From: Gliomastix tumulicola
Taxonomy: Eukaryota > Ascomycota > Sordariomycetes > Hypocreales > Bionectriaceae
Length of the DNA stretch: 64,000 nucleotides
Direction: 5' to 3'
Assembly (NCBI GenBank): GCA_001599755.1
Contig: BCHX01000002.1
Span: forward strand, 4,322,330 to 4,386,329
The notes beneath the pieces were generated by a model. That model saw nothing but the letters and a program-made list of their open reading frames with translations. It searched no databases and was not told the DNA's origin. Shown piece after piece: positions 35,915 to 47,613 of the stretch. Both the position numbers and the translations under genes were made by a program. Each line of letters begins with the position of its first letter. Position 1 is the first letter of the stretch.

Positions 35915-38715
35915 ATGGCGTCGGAATTCAAAGTTCACAAGCCGTATGTGCTAGCGACTCTGCCGCGACCACTACATCACACCAATGGGAGGATCGTTGC
36001 CCGAGAAGTCTACGCACAGCGGGATGGCGTGAAGAGGAGGAGGACAGAGCTGGCTGTTGGTGTCGACGGAGAGACTGCCAGTATCTACGACGTACGATAC
36101 GCTTCGCATACTGCGGTAAAACATGCGCTGACTGTTCAATCTAGGTCCCGGCCTCTCGGTTAATCACGTCGTATCCTATCCCGCCGCAGGAGTCGTTCAC
36201 CTGCCCCCCGTACTCGATCCGCGTTCGACGGTCAGACAGAACCGAAGTCACCCGCTACACCTTCATTGCGACGAAAGACGGCGCCTCGCACAAGATCACG
36301 CTCTTCAAGGATGTCGTCCATAGCGACGGGAAGACGGACTCCACGACGACGCAACAGATTCTCAAGACCTCTTCGCCCCAGTACATCACGACCGCCAGTA
36401 CTACCTCGGAACAGTCTTCGAGCATCGGAGAGGTGCTGGTTGTCTGCGATGGTGGCGAGGTGATTGGGCTCTCGGGCGAGACTCTCGCTGTGCAGTGGTC
36501 GGCCGGCGCCAAGTCGACTGTCGAGGATGTCTCGCCAGCTGCAGTTGGGGATTTTGCGGTGGAACTGACCACCTCGGCAACGTTGACGGAGCTCAAAGAG
36601 GGCATCTTCGGCGCCCGGCCAGATGTGTTCTCTGCACTTCCTAGGGCGACACAGGCAGGCTCAACGTTCCTCGTCCTCGTCTCCCGATCGTCCAGCAAGG
36701 GTCAGGACACGCGCCATCTTCTTGTCCTTGGCATCGCGCCTGGGCTCGACTCAACCACCTCGGACCAGCAGAGGCTAGTGCCCCTCGATGTGACTCCTAT
36801 CGCCCATTCTGCGGCTGGCGCAGACGTCTCGCCCCAGTACCAGCTCGATGTACACTCAAGCCTCCTCTTGCAACTCCAAGAGGGAGCTTTGACAGTCTAC
36901 GACCTTGGTGGCGCCGTTCCCAAGGTCAAGTCTATTATGGGATTGGAGGGGTCTACGTCTTTTGTCCGCCTGTCGAGACCGTTTGTCCTCTCGACGTCGA
37001 CGGATGCGATAGGCTTGTACAACTATCAATACCGGTCTGTGCACGGCAACACGCCGCTGGATCTGTCTGACCTACCTTCCGAATCTCAAAGCAGCCGGTC
37101 GTGCCAGCTTCTGACATACGTTCGAAGCCAAGATCTCGTCGTAGCGTTGATCGATAATGTCCTCGTCTCAATCCAGGTTGAGCCCCCGAAGAGCCAGGGG
37201 AAGCGACGAAAAGCAGGTCTTCTCATTGACTCTATCGGACGCGGGACAGATGGGGAGGTTTCGCTGAAGAGGAGCAAGCTTGCAAAGGCGGCTGGTGCAT
37301 TCTCCAAGACACTACCTGGCACCATGACGGAAGCCTACCTGACCAAATACCATACGGACATTGAGAAAGCGGACGAGCTCCTGAGTACGAACGAGATCGG
37401 GCAATGGGAGGAAATGCTGCGCAAGAAGTTCGAAATCAAGATTCACTCCCGTTCATCTGTGGACGAGACCACTCAGCCTTCAGACCTGTCCAAGGGGCAG
37501 CAGAATGGCGATGAGGCTGATGGCCTTCCCGAATGGGAGTGGCTGCACGACCCTTCGGGGTATCCCAGTGTTGACCGCCGCTGGGTCATCTATGCCATCA
37601 ACCGGGTCTTCTCAGCTGAGATGAGCGAAGGCGAGGAGCCGCGGCTTACCTTGCGTCTTGTGCTACCCGACAGCAACGTCACTACGTATCTCGCCGTGGC
37701 TGGTCACTTGACGCTGTCTAATGTCAAGTCCGCCTTTCGGGAGGAGCTGGAAGGCGACTTCGCGAGCGGGAAGCACTTTGCGAACGACCTCGTGGTCTGC
37801 CTTACCGACGCCGACGTTTCCATGACACTACTGTTCAACTATCTACGGTCTACCAAGCTGGGCGCGGTGGAGGTGCTGTGCGTTATCAGGGCGCTGATGA
37901 TCAGTATGGATCTGATCCCGGATACGACGGGCGCGACCACGAGGAAGCTACTGAAGAACGTGGCTCACCAGGAGGGCGAGAAGGACGAGATGGACCTGGA
38001 TGACCTCGAGCGCGAGATAGCGATGACGGAGACGTACCTCGGGGACGAGAGCAGCATCCGGTCTCGGGGCTTGATGCTCGCCTTCGCCAAGCTCTGGCGG
38101 CTGCCTTCGCGGACGACGGTGCAGGCGCTGCGAACCGACCTGCGGATGGAGGAGATCCTGTCGCTGATCCACCTGCTGAGGATAGAGCTAGTGCGGGGCG
38201 CGTGGACGTCGCTGTACATCGACCCTACGAGCTTTGATTCGGAGGGCAACGAGCCCCCGCCCGACGGGGTCATTGCCCTGATAGCCGACCTGCTGGGGCG
38301 CTGCCTGGATGCCGTCGGAGCCGGCGGGTGGCTGGTCAACGACGCGATGCTGGGCACGGACAGCCCCGAGGACGGCGACTTCCTGGTCGCGCTCAGGCTC
38401 GAGGTGGCGGCGGCGCTGGAGGGCATCGAGGAGGCCGTGTACCTCAACGGCATCGTGGGCGAGTCGGTGCGGTACAGCCTCGCGGCGCAGAAGAGCGGCG
38501 CGGCACGCCAGGCGCTGAGCACCAACCGACCAATCCCCGTGCACCTCGAGTCACGGGAGTCGAGGATGCTGCCGCTAGGGCTGAAGACGAAGGCGGTGCC
38601 GTCCAAGGACAAGGTGGTGTCGGGTGGAGAGGTGGTGCAGAGGAGCTCGAGAGAGACGGGGCATCTCATCAGCCAGAAGGTGGAGGCTTACTCGCTCGAG
38701 AAGCTGGCTGTCTGA
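35915..38715 (+). CDS. UTP8: Utp8-like subunit of the t-UTP/UtpA complex
   Basis: Nucleolar protein of the small-subunit processome subcomplex that acts early in 35S pre-rRNA transcription and processing; yeast Utp8 also aids tRNA export. Exons 35915-36091 and 36145-38715; 915 aa. The N-terminus (FKVHKPYVLATLPRP, REVYAQRDG, then SRLITSYPIPPQESFTCPP) matches my recollection of the Utp8 beta-propeller domain, which would cover about residues 1-400. A basic GKRRKAGLLIDSIGRG segment follows, then a largely helical C-terminal half with an acidic KDEMDLDDLEREIA stretch. An upstream in-frame ATG (35876) would add 13 basic residues; 35915 has the better context (GCCATGG). Family identity rests on motif recall, not on a search. 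Confidence 0.75.
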
Positions 38716-41276
38716 GATGGCCCGTCAGACACACACAAAACTCCACATCCTCGTGGCCGCTTGGGTCTTGAGCCGAGCCCACGCGTATGTTCCCCGAGCC
38801 TGCGTCGCGGCCTTTGTGTTGGTGAGGGAAGCTAGAGACGACGCTACGCCGGGGACGGTCGGCACCGACAACGTATATGTGAGGACCGTCTTATGTAAGG
38901 AGGGGGGGGAGGAATGTCAAGGCGAACAGTGGCTGCTGGGCGTTCTCACAGGCACATTTCCTCCGTGGTCTATGCGGCTGAAAATGGAGGCTTGGGCTCC
39001 AGACTAGGCTGCTCACCAGACCTACCAAAGACCCCACGTTGTTGGGCCTGGGGGGAAATCCAAGTTAGCGGGAAAAGGAGAGGCAACGTGTTGTGTCGAT
39101 GTAAGTAGGATGTTGGAATATGGGTGCCTGCGCGTCCGACGGAGTTTTCGGTTTGGCTTTTAGATACGGAGTTATTGGATGAGAAAAGAAAGGGTCACGT
39201 CGAGATGGAGGTGCTTTGTCGCTGGCGCTAGGCACGGGCGAGGCAATGCAGCCAGCCAGCCACTGCGCGTTGAATAGACTCATTGCATTCCAATTCATTA
39301 TTGCTAGGCTTCTAGACTGGTTCTTTGTTCACTGTGTCTGTGTTTGTAATTTTTTTTTCTATCGGGTCTTGAAGCTGTGCTGTGTGGCAATGCACAATTG
39401 TGCATGAAGGAGGGAGGGGATGAAGATCAGCGCGGCCATGCAGGTAATGAATGGTTGCACTGCACTGCATCGGACCGTCTGACTGGCGTTCTGGAAACCA
39501 GTAGCTGCAGAAGACGGAAAGGATGGCATTTTCTAGGCTAACTCGAATCCGAGTCCCCCCTATCGTCCATGTTTCCGCACAGCCTCCCGGGGACCGCCGA
39601 TGAGCATCTGCGAGTTGGTCCCCTAGCCAGATCTTGCATCTACCTAACCCAGGTATTACTCCATACAGCGGATTTACGGGGGTGAGATATCCGAGACGAC
39701 GAGAAGAACAAGAGCAACACGAGCCGGGCGAGAGAAAAGGGATGGGGACTTTCTTGGCAGGAGTGTTGGTGACGTCGAGTGCGCGTGTGTCCCCCTTTTT
39801 ATTTACGAGACAGGAATTCCCTGATTCGAAGCGTTCTCACTGAGTCATACATAAGTAGGTAGGACCGTGAGGATGCTGGGGATTGGCAGTGGCGCAGCGC
39901 AAAAGGTCAGCGCGGGGCTGCCTGGACGGCTTTCCCTCTCTCCCTTCTACATGCAGCCCTACGAGAATACGAATGCGATGGATACTACCTGACCTGCGTT
40001 ACCTGCAATATCAAATTTCATGCAGGTAATACGTTCTAGAGCGGGGGTTGGTTGGTTGGTTGGTGGCCGTGCCGCAGCTGCATATGCAGTGCAATGGGGA
40101 AAAAACTGAATTTCAATTCGATAATGCACTATTTTTTCTTTTTACCTTCGATGGCGTCCCTGCCACAATGAGACTTGCCACAGGGTTTCAGTCTGTCTGG
40201 TGATTGGCGTTTGAGCGATTGCCTCGCTGGCTGGCTGGCTGGCTGGCGGACAGCGGGGTTGATCTTTTTCTGTTAGAGGGTTTCGTCGTAGTAGTGAATG
40301 ATGTCACGCAGACCTCGTGAGTCCGTCGTGTCTCCCCACACAATCTCTTGACGTCCTAGGACATGAACATGTGAACTGCTGCTCACTAATAAACACCCGA
40401 ACTAATACACCAGGCAGACAGTTTGGTTAGTTTAGTTTACCCGGCGCATGGGCTCGGCATAAGCGAAAAACGACCAAGAGGCTTTGTTCTTGCTCGCCCT
40501 GGGGAGGCCCAAACTTTTTGGAGCCGAGACTGCGGATGGGCCGAGCGGGCGCTGGTGCGAAAGTCTAGGCAAGGGGGGCGCTAAGGAGGGAGCAGCCCCG
40601 ATGGGACGAGATCTCCGGGGCCAATCAGTTGCTGTTATAGGGGCTGTTGTAGGGGGGGGAACAATGGGCGGCGCGAACTGCATGCAGGGAGGGGTGACCT
40701 GTCAACTTTGCGCGGGTTCGCCCCTCTGCTCGTGTATCGAGTCTGAGGTTACATTGTAAGTAGCCTCAGGTCAGGAGGGTGGTCTTTGCTGTCCCCGCCA
40801 CCAGCAGGTTTTTGATGGATGGATGAGTGTAAACCTGCTCTGGGACATGCCATCTCATATCATCACTGGCCGATCCTTTGTTCACAGGGCACACTCACAC
40901 TCAAGTACTTACATACTTGAGAGACCAAGTCAACCCTGTCTCATCGTCTGCCTAGCTCTCTGACGACATCTCACTCATCATCGCCGGCGGCTTCCATCCC
41001 CCTTCGATTCCTTCGATTCATCTTCGCTTGACGCGTATCCACACTGGCCTCCCGTCTTTGCAGTCGCTCTCACATGAGTCACCTGGACTGAGCTGCATCC
41101 GTCCCCTGCTGACCAGCTTACACCCATATTCGTCTATCCCTCCACTGACCAACCCCACGAACTCCCTCACTGCTACATCCAACACGACCTCTCTCTCCTT
41201 CACAAGCCCTCAGGGAAACCACGGATACTCTCAACACCGATACCACATACACACCGAAAAAAAAACCCACCCCAGC
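38716..41276. other. Gene-free region (2.6 kb) with several microsatellites
   Basis: UTP8 3' flank and promoter of the following gene. Contains (TTGG)n at 40048-40064 and (CTGG)n at 40227-40248. A short ORF at 40484-40759 is glycine-rich and not credible. From 41028 an open frame runs in frame into the next gene but looks like leader sequence. Confidence 0.55.
40048..40248. repeat. Two nearby microsatellites, (TTGG)n and (CTGG)n
   Basis: Four TTGG units at 40048-40063 and five CTGG units at about 40227-40246, separated by about 165 bp that includes an AT-rich patch near 40125-40145. Confidence 0.7.
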
Positions 41277-43303
41277 ATGAGTGATCCCTCCGTCGAGCAA
41301 CACATCGATGCCGTCGACGCCTACGCCCGCACCCTCTTCCTCCGCACCCGCCAGGACCCGGACCTGTACGCCCTCACCGACGCCGTCCGCCAGCTGCACG
41401 TCGCCCTCCGGCACCTGCGCGTCGAGGCCGCCGACCCGGACTCGCTGCTCGCCAGCCCCGGCGAGACCGTCTATGCCCGCCAGCTTCGCCCCTTAGTCGA
41501 CTCGTCCTCGGCCACGCTCGGCCTGCTCGAGGATGCGCTCGACGACCGGGTCGACGAGCGGGATGGCGCCGAGGCCATGCTGAGGACTGCGGGGAGCCGG
41601 CTGCGCGGGGAGAAGGCGAGTCTGGACGGGTTCCTGGACGCGGTGCAGCTGCAGAAGAGTAAAGGGGCGGCGGCGCGGGTCGTGGTCGACGATGCGGAGT
41701 GTGGCGTTGCGCTGGATCGGATCAAGGACAAGGTTGATGAGGTGGCCAAGCGCGTGTTTAGTCGGAGGGACAGCGGGTTTGAGGATGATGAGGATCGCGT
41801 GTGGAAGGAGTTCAAGGCCGAGCTTGAGAAAGAGGGGTTCTCGTCGACTGTGCTGAAGAAGCACAAGGTATGTGTGGACTGTGCTGTTCCTACCGTGTAT
41901 CGTTGCTGATGATTGTAAAGGACGTTCTGAGGGCATATATCCGGAGTCTGGAGACCATGTCCTCGCAGACAGGCGGTCCGCCCTCCGTGAGAGGCATGCT
42001 CGAGTACGAGGCCGAGTCCCGCAGAACACCCCGGCCCGCGTCCAACAAGGAGGTCGTCCCCCTGGATGCCGACAACGCCAAATACAGCCCAACCCTCATC
42101 GCCCAGCGACGACGCTCACCGGACGGCGAGCCACCGCCCATCCCTCCCAAGGAACCTCTCCCCGAGCTCGAGAGCCCCCCCACGCTCCCACCACGGAGAT
42201 CCCCATCCCCCGCTCACGACGCAGACGACACGGAGAGCTGCGACTCCATGGCGCTCATCCTGACCAAGGACATCATGGACATGGACAGGGTAGAGTCAGG
42301 CATGGCAAACATGCACCTCCATCCCAGCGGCGCCCAGCAGCCGCAGCTCCCTTCCTCTCCCGATCCCAAGTACCTCGCCTGGCACGCCGCCGAGCAGCAG
42401 CCGCCGACCTCCTCCCAGCCCGCGGCGGCGGGCTCCGTCAGTTATAACCACGTCGACGCCCAGAAGCAGCCCTGGAAGGGTCTCGCGCCGGACCGCTACG
42501 GCCAGGAGATCCCCATAATGGCCCAGTGGACCAAGATCAACCGCGATCTCGTCAGCCCGGAGGTCCTCGCGCGCGCCGGCGTCCGGTACGAGGCGCGTCC
42601 GACGTACGTTGCTATACTCGGCCGCCTCTCGCGCGAGCAGATCGCCGACTTTGCGCGCCAGTCGGCGGATGTGAGGGCGGCTCGTGCCGCAAGACAGAAC
42701 ATCCCCTCCTCGCGGTACACGCACCAGCGGACAGACTCCAAGAGCAGTCGCGAAGAAGACCTCGATGACGAGGAGAGTGACCTCTTTGATGAAAGCGACA
42801 CGACGGACTCGGACGACGACGGCACGGGAACAAAGAGCTACCCCTTCATCGTCTCGCCGCCGGAGAAGACCAGCCCCGCGGCCACCGTCAAGCCCAAGAG
42901 CATCCTCAAGAACCGCAACGAGAACCACGTCCGCTTCGACCCGCAGCCGCACGAGATGAGCGCCTCCAAGTCCCCCGCCGGCAGTGCCTCGTCCTACCGC
43001 GAGGACAATAACAACAACAGTTCCTCCTCGCGGCGCAGGCGAGATGACGGCCGTCGGCACCATCACCACCGTACTGGGAGTGGTGAGGGCGGCGGTGACA
43101 GGCGCAAGCCGCGCTCGTACTACGATGACGACAGGGACTATCAGCGCCATCGTCGGCATCGTGGTGATCGGGAGAGGGAGAGGGACCGGGACCGCGAGGC
43201 GAAGAGCAGCAAGAAGAAGGCCTGGGGGCAGACACTCGGTGCCGTTGGCCTCGGCGGTGCGGCGGTGAGTCTTCTGAGTGTTCTTGCCGAGGCTGCCTCC
43301 TAG
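41277..43303 (+). CDS. Fungal protein of unknown function (DUF8035-like segment)
   Basis: Exons 41277-41867 and 41921-43303; 657 aa. The N-terminal 200 residues are helical with a pattern I have seen at the start of several fungal proteins (DPDSLLA, YARQLRPLVDS, then a KEGFSSTVLKKHK end). The middle is Pro-rich (PPPIPPKEPLPE, a possible SH3 ligand). At about residues 400-450 a folded segment WTKINRDLVSPEVL...QIADFAR resembles DUF8035. Then an acidic stretch (EEDLDDEESDLFDESD), a basic KPKSILKNRNENHVRF motif like a PP1-type RVxF site, a highly charged Arg/Asp region and a short Gly/Ala/Leu-rich C-terminal tail. A start at 41028 would add 83 codons of leader-like sequence. No function assigned. 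Confidence 0.75.
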
Positions 43304-43755
43304 ACCGTCGCCCTTTTTGCAGCCTTCCTCTTTTTCACTTCACTTCATTTCGTTTCGTCCCTTTCATTTGTCTGCGTGGCTGGATTACCTCAGACTTGTT
43401 GTCTTCTTCTGTCTCTTCCATCTGCCCTGTTCTCTTTTACGATTTTAATCCTTTTACGATTCTTTCTCATGTTATCTTGTCTTATCCCTTACTTCTCTTT
43501 ATTTCTTTAACGACTCGAATAACGGCTTCATGTTATGACCTGGCAAGCATCGGAATTTGGTTGCATGTACGAGCGTCTCGGTTGTGCGAATATGTGTACT
43601 CAGATGAAACAGCAACGGACTTCTTTCTTTGGGGGATATGAATCGGATCAACAGTAGATACCCAAAATCTTATGAATGTGTACAAATATCGCTTGCTCTT
43701 TGGTTATGTATATATGTGTGTACGTTCGTTCTGTTGTTTGCAGCGCTCCCCCTTT
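43304..43755. other. Convergent 3' spacer, T-rich
   Basis: About 450 bp between stop codons; T-rich on the plus strand with TATATATGTGTGTACG near 43706. No gene seen. Confidence 0.5.
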
Positions 43756-46062
43756 TTACATCGAGAGTTGCGACTCTAGCCTGTGTCGCCAGTCTTCGGT
43801 GCTGGGGTTTGGGACCCCGTCGTCTTCGAGCGGCGGCCATCGAAGCGTGGCAGGCCTCGTCCTGGGGACCCTTTTGACCTCCTTGACGGTCATGGCCCCC
43901 GTCTTGGGCCACTCAAACTCCGGATTCGGCACCTTCACTTTCTGCTCCTCATCCCAGAGGAGCTTCGGGTTCCCGTGCTTGTCATGCGATTTTTTCAAGA
44001 CGCCTGCGCCGCCGAGGTTCGTCTGCAGGACGCTGCGCTCGAAGGTCTGACTCTCGCGGCGGAAGCGCGGGGACGCGAGGTCCGGGGCGCTCCTGATCTG
44101 GACTCTGCCAGTCGCAGTGCGATAGTCGGCGCCATGGAAGAAGAAGTGCCAGAAATCGCGGAGGAGGTGCGGGACGGTGACGGTCGTGAAGGTCGGGGAG
44201 GTTCGGGCGGCGCGCGAGGTGGAGGACTGCTTGAGGATGTCGATGACGCATTTGTTGATGTGGTGAGTGATGTAGTCCTTATGAGTCTCTGCCTCGTGGC
44301 GGCGGCGGCGGGCGGCGTTGAGTGCAGCGGTGGTCGCTGGAGGCGCGGAGGGCTGAGCGAAGCCGTCGGAGTGTTTCCCGCGAGAGAAGTAGTGCTCGCG
44401 GACGAGATCGCTGAGAAGGACCTCGTCTGCAACGGCCCCCTCCAGCTCCTGGCAAGCGACGTCGTAGAAGGGCATGGCGCGCTCATGGAGCTCTTTAATG
44501 GCCAGGTCAAATCGATGCGAGATAATAAGGGCCCGGATGTATATATCCAAATCCTCAAACGAAGGCTCGATGTTGTAGGGCGGGGAGGTCATGAGGTTCC
44601 AAACAAGCTGGACATCCTTGACCGAGGTGCTAAGGCTCACTTTGTCGAGGCTGGTCCACTTGCGATGGTAAGATGAAAGGCCGGTCGAGGCGCAGACGTA
44701 CGTCCAAGAGAGCAGGTTGGACCAGACCTCGCGTGGTATGGGAACGTCGTAGCGCCGGGCGATGAAGTCGATGAGCTGCATCGCAAGCGAGATGTCGCCC
44801 ATGGCGCCGAATGCCTCCAGGATGGCATGCTGAAGGCGAGGGGTGGGGTATATCGGTGAGTTTCTGTCTATATCGAAGCCGCCAGTGATCATCTCTGTCT
44901 CTTCGTTCACTTCGATGCCGTAGTAGTCTCGTAGTATGAGCTCCAGGATTCGCTGTCGGTCGTCGGCGCGTGCGAACGCCTCGATAGACAGGGATAGAAA
45001 CTCAACATCGACATCCAGCTTGATAAAATTCATCCGGTGCCAGTGGTTCAAATAGCCTCTGTAGTTTGTCCAGGGGCGGCGTAGAACGCGGCGGAAGTCA
45101 ACCTCGGGCATGTCCCGCCTCCTGGTCCACGGCAGCCGACTCATGTGGTTCATGCTGTACCTGACTTTGTCTAGCGACTTGACCATCTCCGGCTCCTTCC
45201 GCATGATCTCATGGTTCACCCTGTCGCGGGCGGACAGAGCCAGGTAGTTACGGTTGTGCTGGTAGTACAAGGGCTCTGTAAGGAAGCGGGCTTTCAGGTA
45301 GTCCACCCAGCCCCGGGTCCGGCCCCAGTCGTCGCTCATCAATTTCTTCTTGGACATGATGAGGGAAGGCAGATTGAAATCTAGCGAAGCGCCCGCAATG
45401 CGTAGGATGACCTCAAAGTCCGAGGGTGAGAGCGGGACGTTCGACCCTTGCCGAAGCCGTATGAGCTTCTGAACAGCCTCTGCGGCACGCTTGTGATGCC
45501 TCCGCACGCCAAACTCGTCAATGAGCTTGCCCACGTCCGTGGACCACATGCTGCCCTGCGTGAAGCTCAGCGAATGCAGCACGTCGAGCTCCGGCCGCCG
45601 CACAGGGTCCATGCTGCGCAGGATCTCGGACAGCACCGTGCTGGGAACGGCATCGAGCTGAACGAGGTCGGGGTGGCCCACGGCCAGGTCCTCATCGAAA
45701 CTGTCGACCCATGCGAAGAAGGCATCACTTGTACCTGGCAGGTCCTTACGCTGGACAGCAGCCAGGAGGCTCTGGTACAGGCTCTGGATGTGCTGACTCG
45801 TGGTGAGAGACGCGAGGCCTCGTCGCCGCTCCACATCCCCGGATTTGCGCCATCGCCTAGACGGGCCCACTGGCGAGCTGGCTAGGCGTAGAATGAGTGA
45901 GGATGGGCGGTGGAGGGCTGGTGATGACCAGGACGGCCGCCGGAGAGTCATTGCGGCTCCCGCATGGAGTTGGGGGGCGGCGTATGTGTAGGATGAGGAA
46001 CTCGCGGTGATAACTGCCCCTGATTTGACGACGTTGCATTGGAGGGAGACGCGTTGCAGCAA
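43756..46062 (-). CDS. Mitochondrial ATPase-expression / PPR-like protein
   Basis: Intronless, 768 aa. The first 75 residues contain no Asp or Glu and many Arg, Ser and Ala (LRRPSWSSPALHRPSSLILR), a strong mitochondrial presequence pattern. The body is helical, with repeated paired-helix segments such as FLSLSIEAFARADDRQRILE and HAILEAFGAMGDISLAMQL, and NLMTSPPYNIEPSFEDLDIYI, which resemble degenerate pentatricopeptide repeats of the fungal Aep2/Atp13 family that controls mitochondrial atp9 mRNA. The specific target is not predictable. A Met at codon 38 could be an alternative start still inside the presequence. Head to head with LSM3 (270 bp). Other mitochondrial RNA-binding PPR families are possible. 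Confidence 0.65.
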   Translation of the reverse strand: MLQRVSLQCNVVKSGAVITASSSSYTYAAPQLHAGAAMTLRRPSWSSPALHRPSSLILRLASSPVGPSRRWRKSGDVERRRGLASLTTSQHIQSLYQSLLAAVQRKDLPGTSDAFFAWVDSFDEDLAVGHPDLVQLDAVPSTVLSEILRSMDPVRRPELDVLHSLSFTQGSMWSTDVGKLIDEFGVRRHHKRAAEAVQKLIRLRQGSNVPLSPSDFEVILRIAGASLDFNLPSLIMSKKKLMSDDWGRTRGWVDYLKARFLTEPLYYQHNRNYLALSARDRVNHEIMRKEPEMVKSLDKVRYSMNHMSRLPWTRRRDMPEVDFRRVLRRPWTNYRGYLNHWHRMNFIKLDVDVEFLSLSIEAFARADDRQRILELILRDYYGIEVNEETEMITGGFDIDRNSPIYPTPRLQHAILEAFGAMGDISLAMQLIDFIARRYDVPIPREVWSNLLSWTYVCASTGLSSYHRKWTSLDKVSLSTSVKDVQLVWNLMTSPPYNIEPSFEDLDIYIRALIISHRFDLAIKELHERAMPFYDVACQELEGAVADEVLLSDLVREHYFSRGKHSDGFAQPSAPPATTAALNAARRRRHEAETHKDYITHHINKCVIDILKQSSTSRAARTSPTFTTVTVPHLLRDFWHFFFHGADYRTATGRVQIRSAPDLASPRFRRESQTFERSVLQTNLGGAGVLKKSHDKHGNPKLLWDEEQKVKVPNPEFEWPKTGAMTVKEVKRVPRTRPATLRWPPLEDDGVPNPSTEDWRHRLESQLSM

Positions 46063-46332
46063 TTGAGTATTGGGGTAGAGTATGGGGTAAGGGCTCGCTT
46101 AAATGCATTGATCCATTTTGTGCATATCTCCGATAAGTGACATGGCGGCTTGCTTTGGAAATGTCCGAAGATTTGCCTGTTAGTGGGGTGCATGCATGAA
46201 TGTTTTCCTTGTCCACACTCACTCGCATCGGAGATTCAACACAGGACCGATATCTCAAGATTGCGACACTCAACCCCCTCTCGAAACTCTGTCTTCTATA
46301 ATTTCTGAAAGGAGCACCGATTCGTGTTCAAG
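46063..46332. promoter_or_regulatory. Short bidirectional promoter
   Basis: 270 bp separates the starts of the mitochondrial protein gene (minus) and LSM3 (plus), so the two genes must share promoter sequence. No TATA-like element stands out. Confidence 0.55.
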
Positions 46333-46778
46333 ATGGCTGATGCGGCGGATGAGACCAGCCACGTTTCCGAGCCCCTCGATCTCGTGCGACTTCTCCTTAA
46401 CGAGGTGGTCTTTGTCAAGCTGAGGGGTGACAGAGAGCTCAAGGGCAGATTACACGTTCGTGCCGTCTCGATCTCTTGCGGCTTGGGGCCCACCTGACTT
46501 ACATTATTCAGGCATACGACAGCCACTGCAACCTTGTTCTGGGCGATGTCGAGGAGACTATCTACGATGTTGATGATGAGGACGAGGAGGAGGAAGCTAA
46601 GGTTGGTGATGCGACTCATGGACTTCGTGGCCGGATGCTCACATTTTCTAGACGATAAGCAGGAAGTCAGAAATGCTGTTTGTGCGAGGTGAGTAGCGTT
46701 GTCCAGGGGCTCTTTTCGTGAAGCTGACATCCTCCAGGCGACAGCGTGGTCTTGATCTCACCATCAGTACCGTTCTAG
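46333..46778 (+). CDS. LSM3: U6 snRNA-associated Sm-like protein LSm3
   Basis: Subunit of the LSm2-8 ring on U6 snRNA (splicing) and of LSm1-7 (mRNA decay). Four small exons: 46333-46455, 46512-46601, 46652-46688 and 46738-46778; 96 aa, the usual length. Spliced protein: EPLDLVRLLLNEVVFVKLRG (Sm1), RLHAYDSHCNLVLGDVEETI, an acidic DDEDEEEEA loop, and Sm2 MLFVRGDSVVLISP. Introns 1 and 2 have GTTCGT and GTTGGT donors, with T at +3; of the 32 coding introns traced here only one other (GTTAGT in the arrestin gene) shows this. Retention of either intron leads to an in-frame stop. The chosen ATG is the only one that gives the Sm fold. Confidence 0.93.
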
Positions 46779-47613
46779 GCGAACAGGCCTGAATCATGAT
46801 TCCACGCTCAACATTGTCCCACGATATTGAGTGCACCGCATGTTGCCAGATCCAATCGATTGTACTCCATCTACCTCTCAGTTTGGGGGCAGACTCGGCA
46901 TCATCTCACGGTCCTCCCGCCTCGGTATTGACCTACCTCTAGCTCCACAGCTAAGGGACTGTGCAGCATCAAGAGAGACGATACAGTGTCGCTACAGGCT
47001 TCATTTGCGCTTCATTTGGATTTCGGGACAGGCCTGAGGGTTTTTGCTCGCTCAATTCATGGACTGGGATCCATGCTGCGCAAGGACAGCTGTGAGGAAC
47101 GCTTGGGGCGCATTCCGTACCCGACCAAGTATCAAAACGAATTATGAAGCCAAGCCCCTCCTCAATATCTCACTCAGGTCCAGCATGGCGAAGTCACCTT
47201 GAAATGCGTGCGCGATTCTCCCCAAGACCCGGTTATAAGCATACGTCGCTCCCATCCAACTCAGGCAGGTACTTCGGCATCCTTATCTCCTCTTATCAGT
47301 ATATCGATAAGAACCGATTGGAGACCAACATCCCACGTCACCCCGCCGTGACTTATCCCCAGCCACTAGTAACCTCGCATCCATGTCCAGGCTGTCCTAT
47401 CGATGACTCTGCAGACCACCTGAGGGCCGCAGGAGCACTTTTGTTGAGTCAAACGGCGAGACCAACACAGCAGCATATAAACAGCCGCCGCCGCCACTCG
47501 ACGCTTCATCCTTCCAGTTTCCCCAGCGCAATCACATCTACATCCATATCCCTCCCCAACCCCCCAATGATCATCCGATTATCTTAGCGAACGGCACCGA
47601 CCCTGGGTGGAAT
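46779..47613. other. Intergenic spacer
   Basis: 835 bp between LSM3 and the GTPase gene in the same direction. The 147-codon open frame at 47144 has no recognisable features and is treated as chance. Probably 3' flank and promoter. Confidence 0.5.

Noticed and set aside
42296..43159. 287-codon minus-strand open frame
   Set aside because: Antisense shadow of the DUF8035-like gene; repetitive Val/Arg/Ala composition.
43783..44676. 297-codon plus-strand open frame
   Set aside because: Antisense shadow of the mitochondrial ATPase-expression-type gene, which has a presequence and repeat structure on the other strand.
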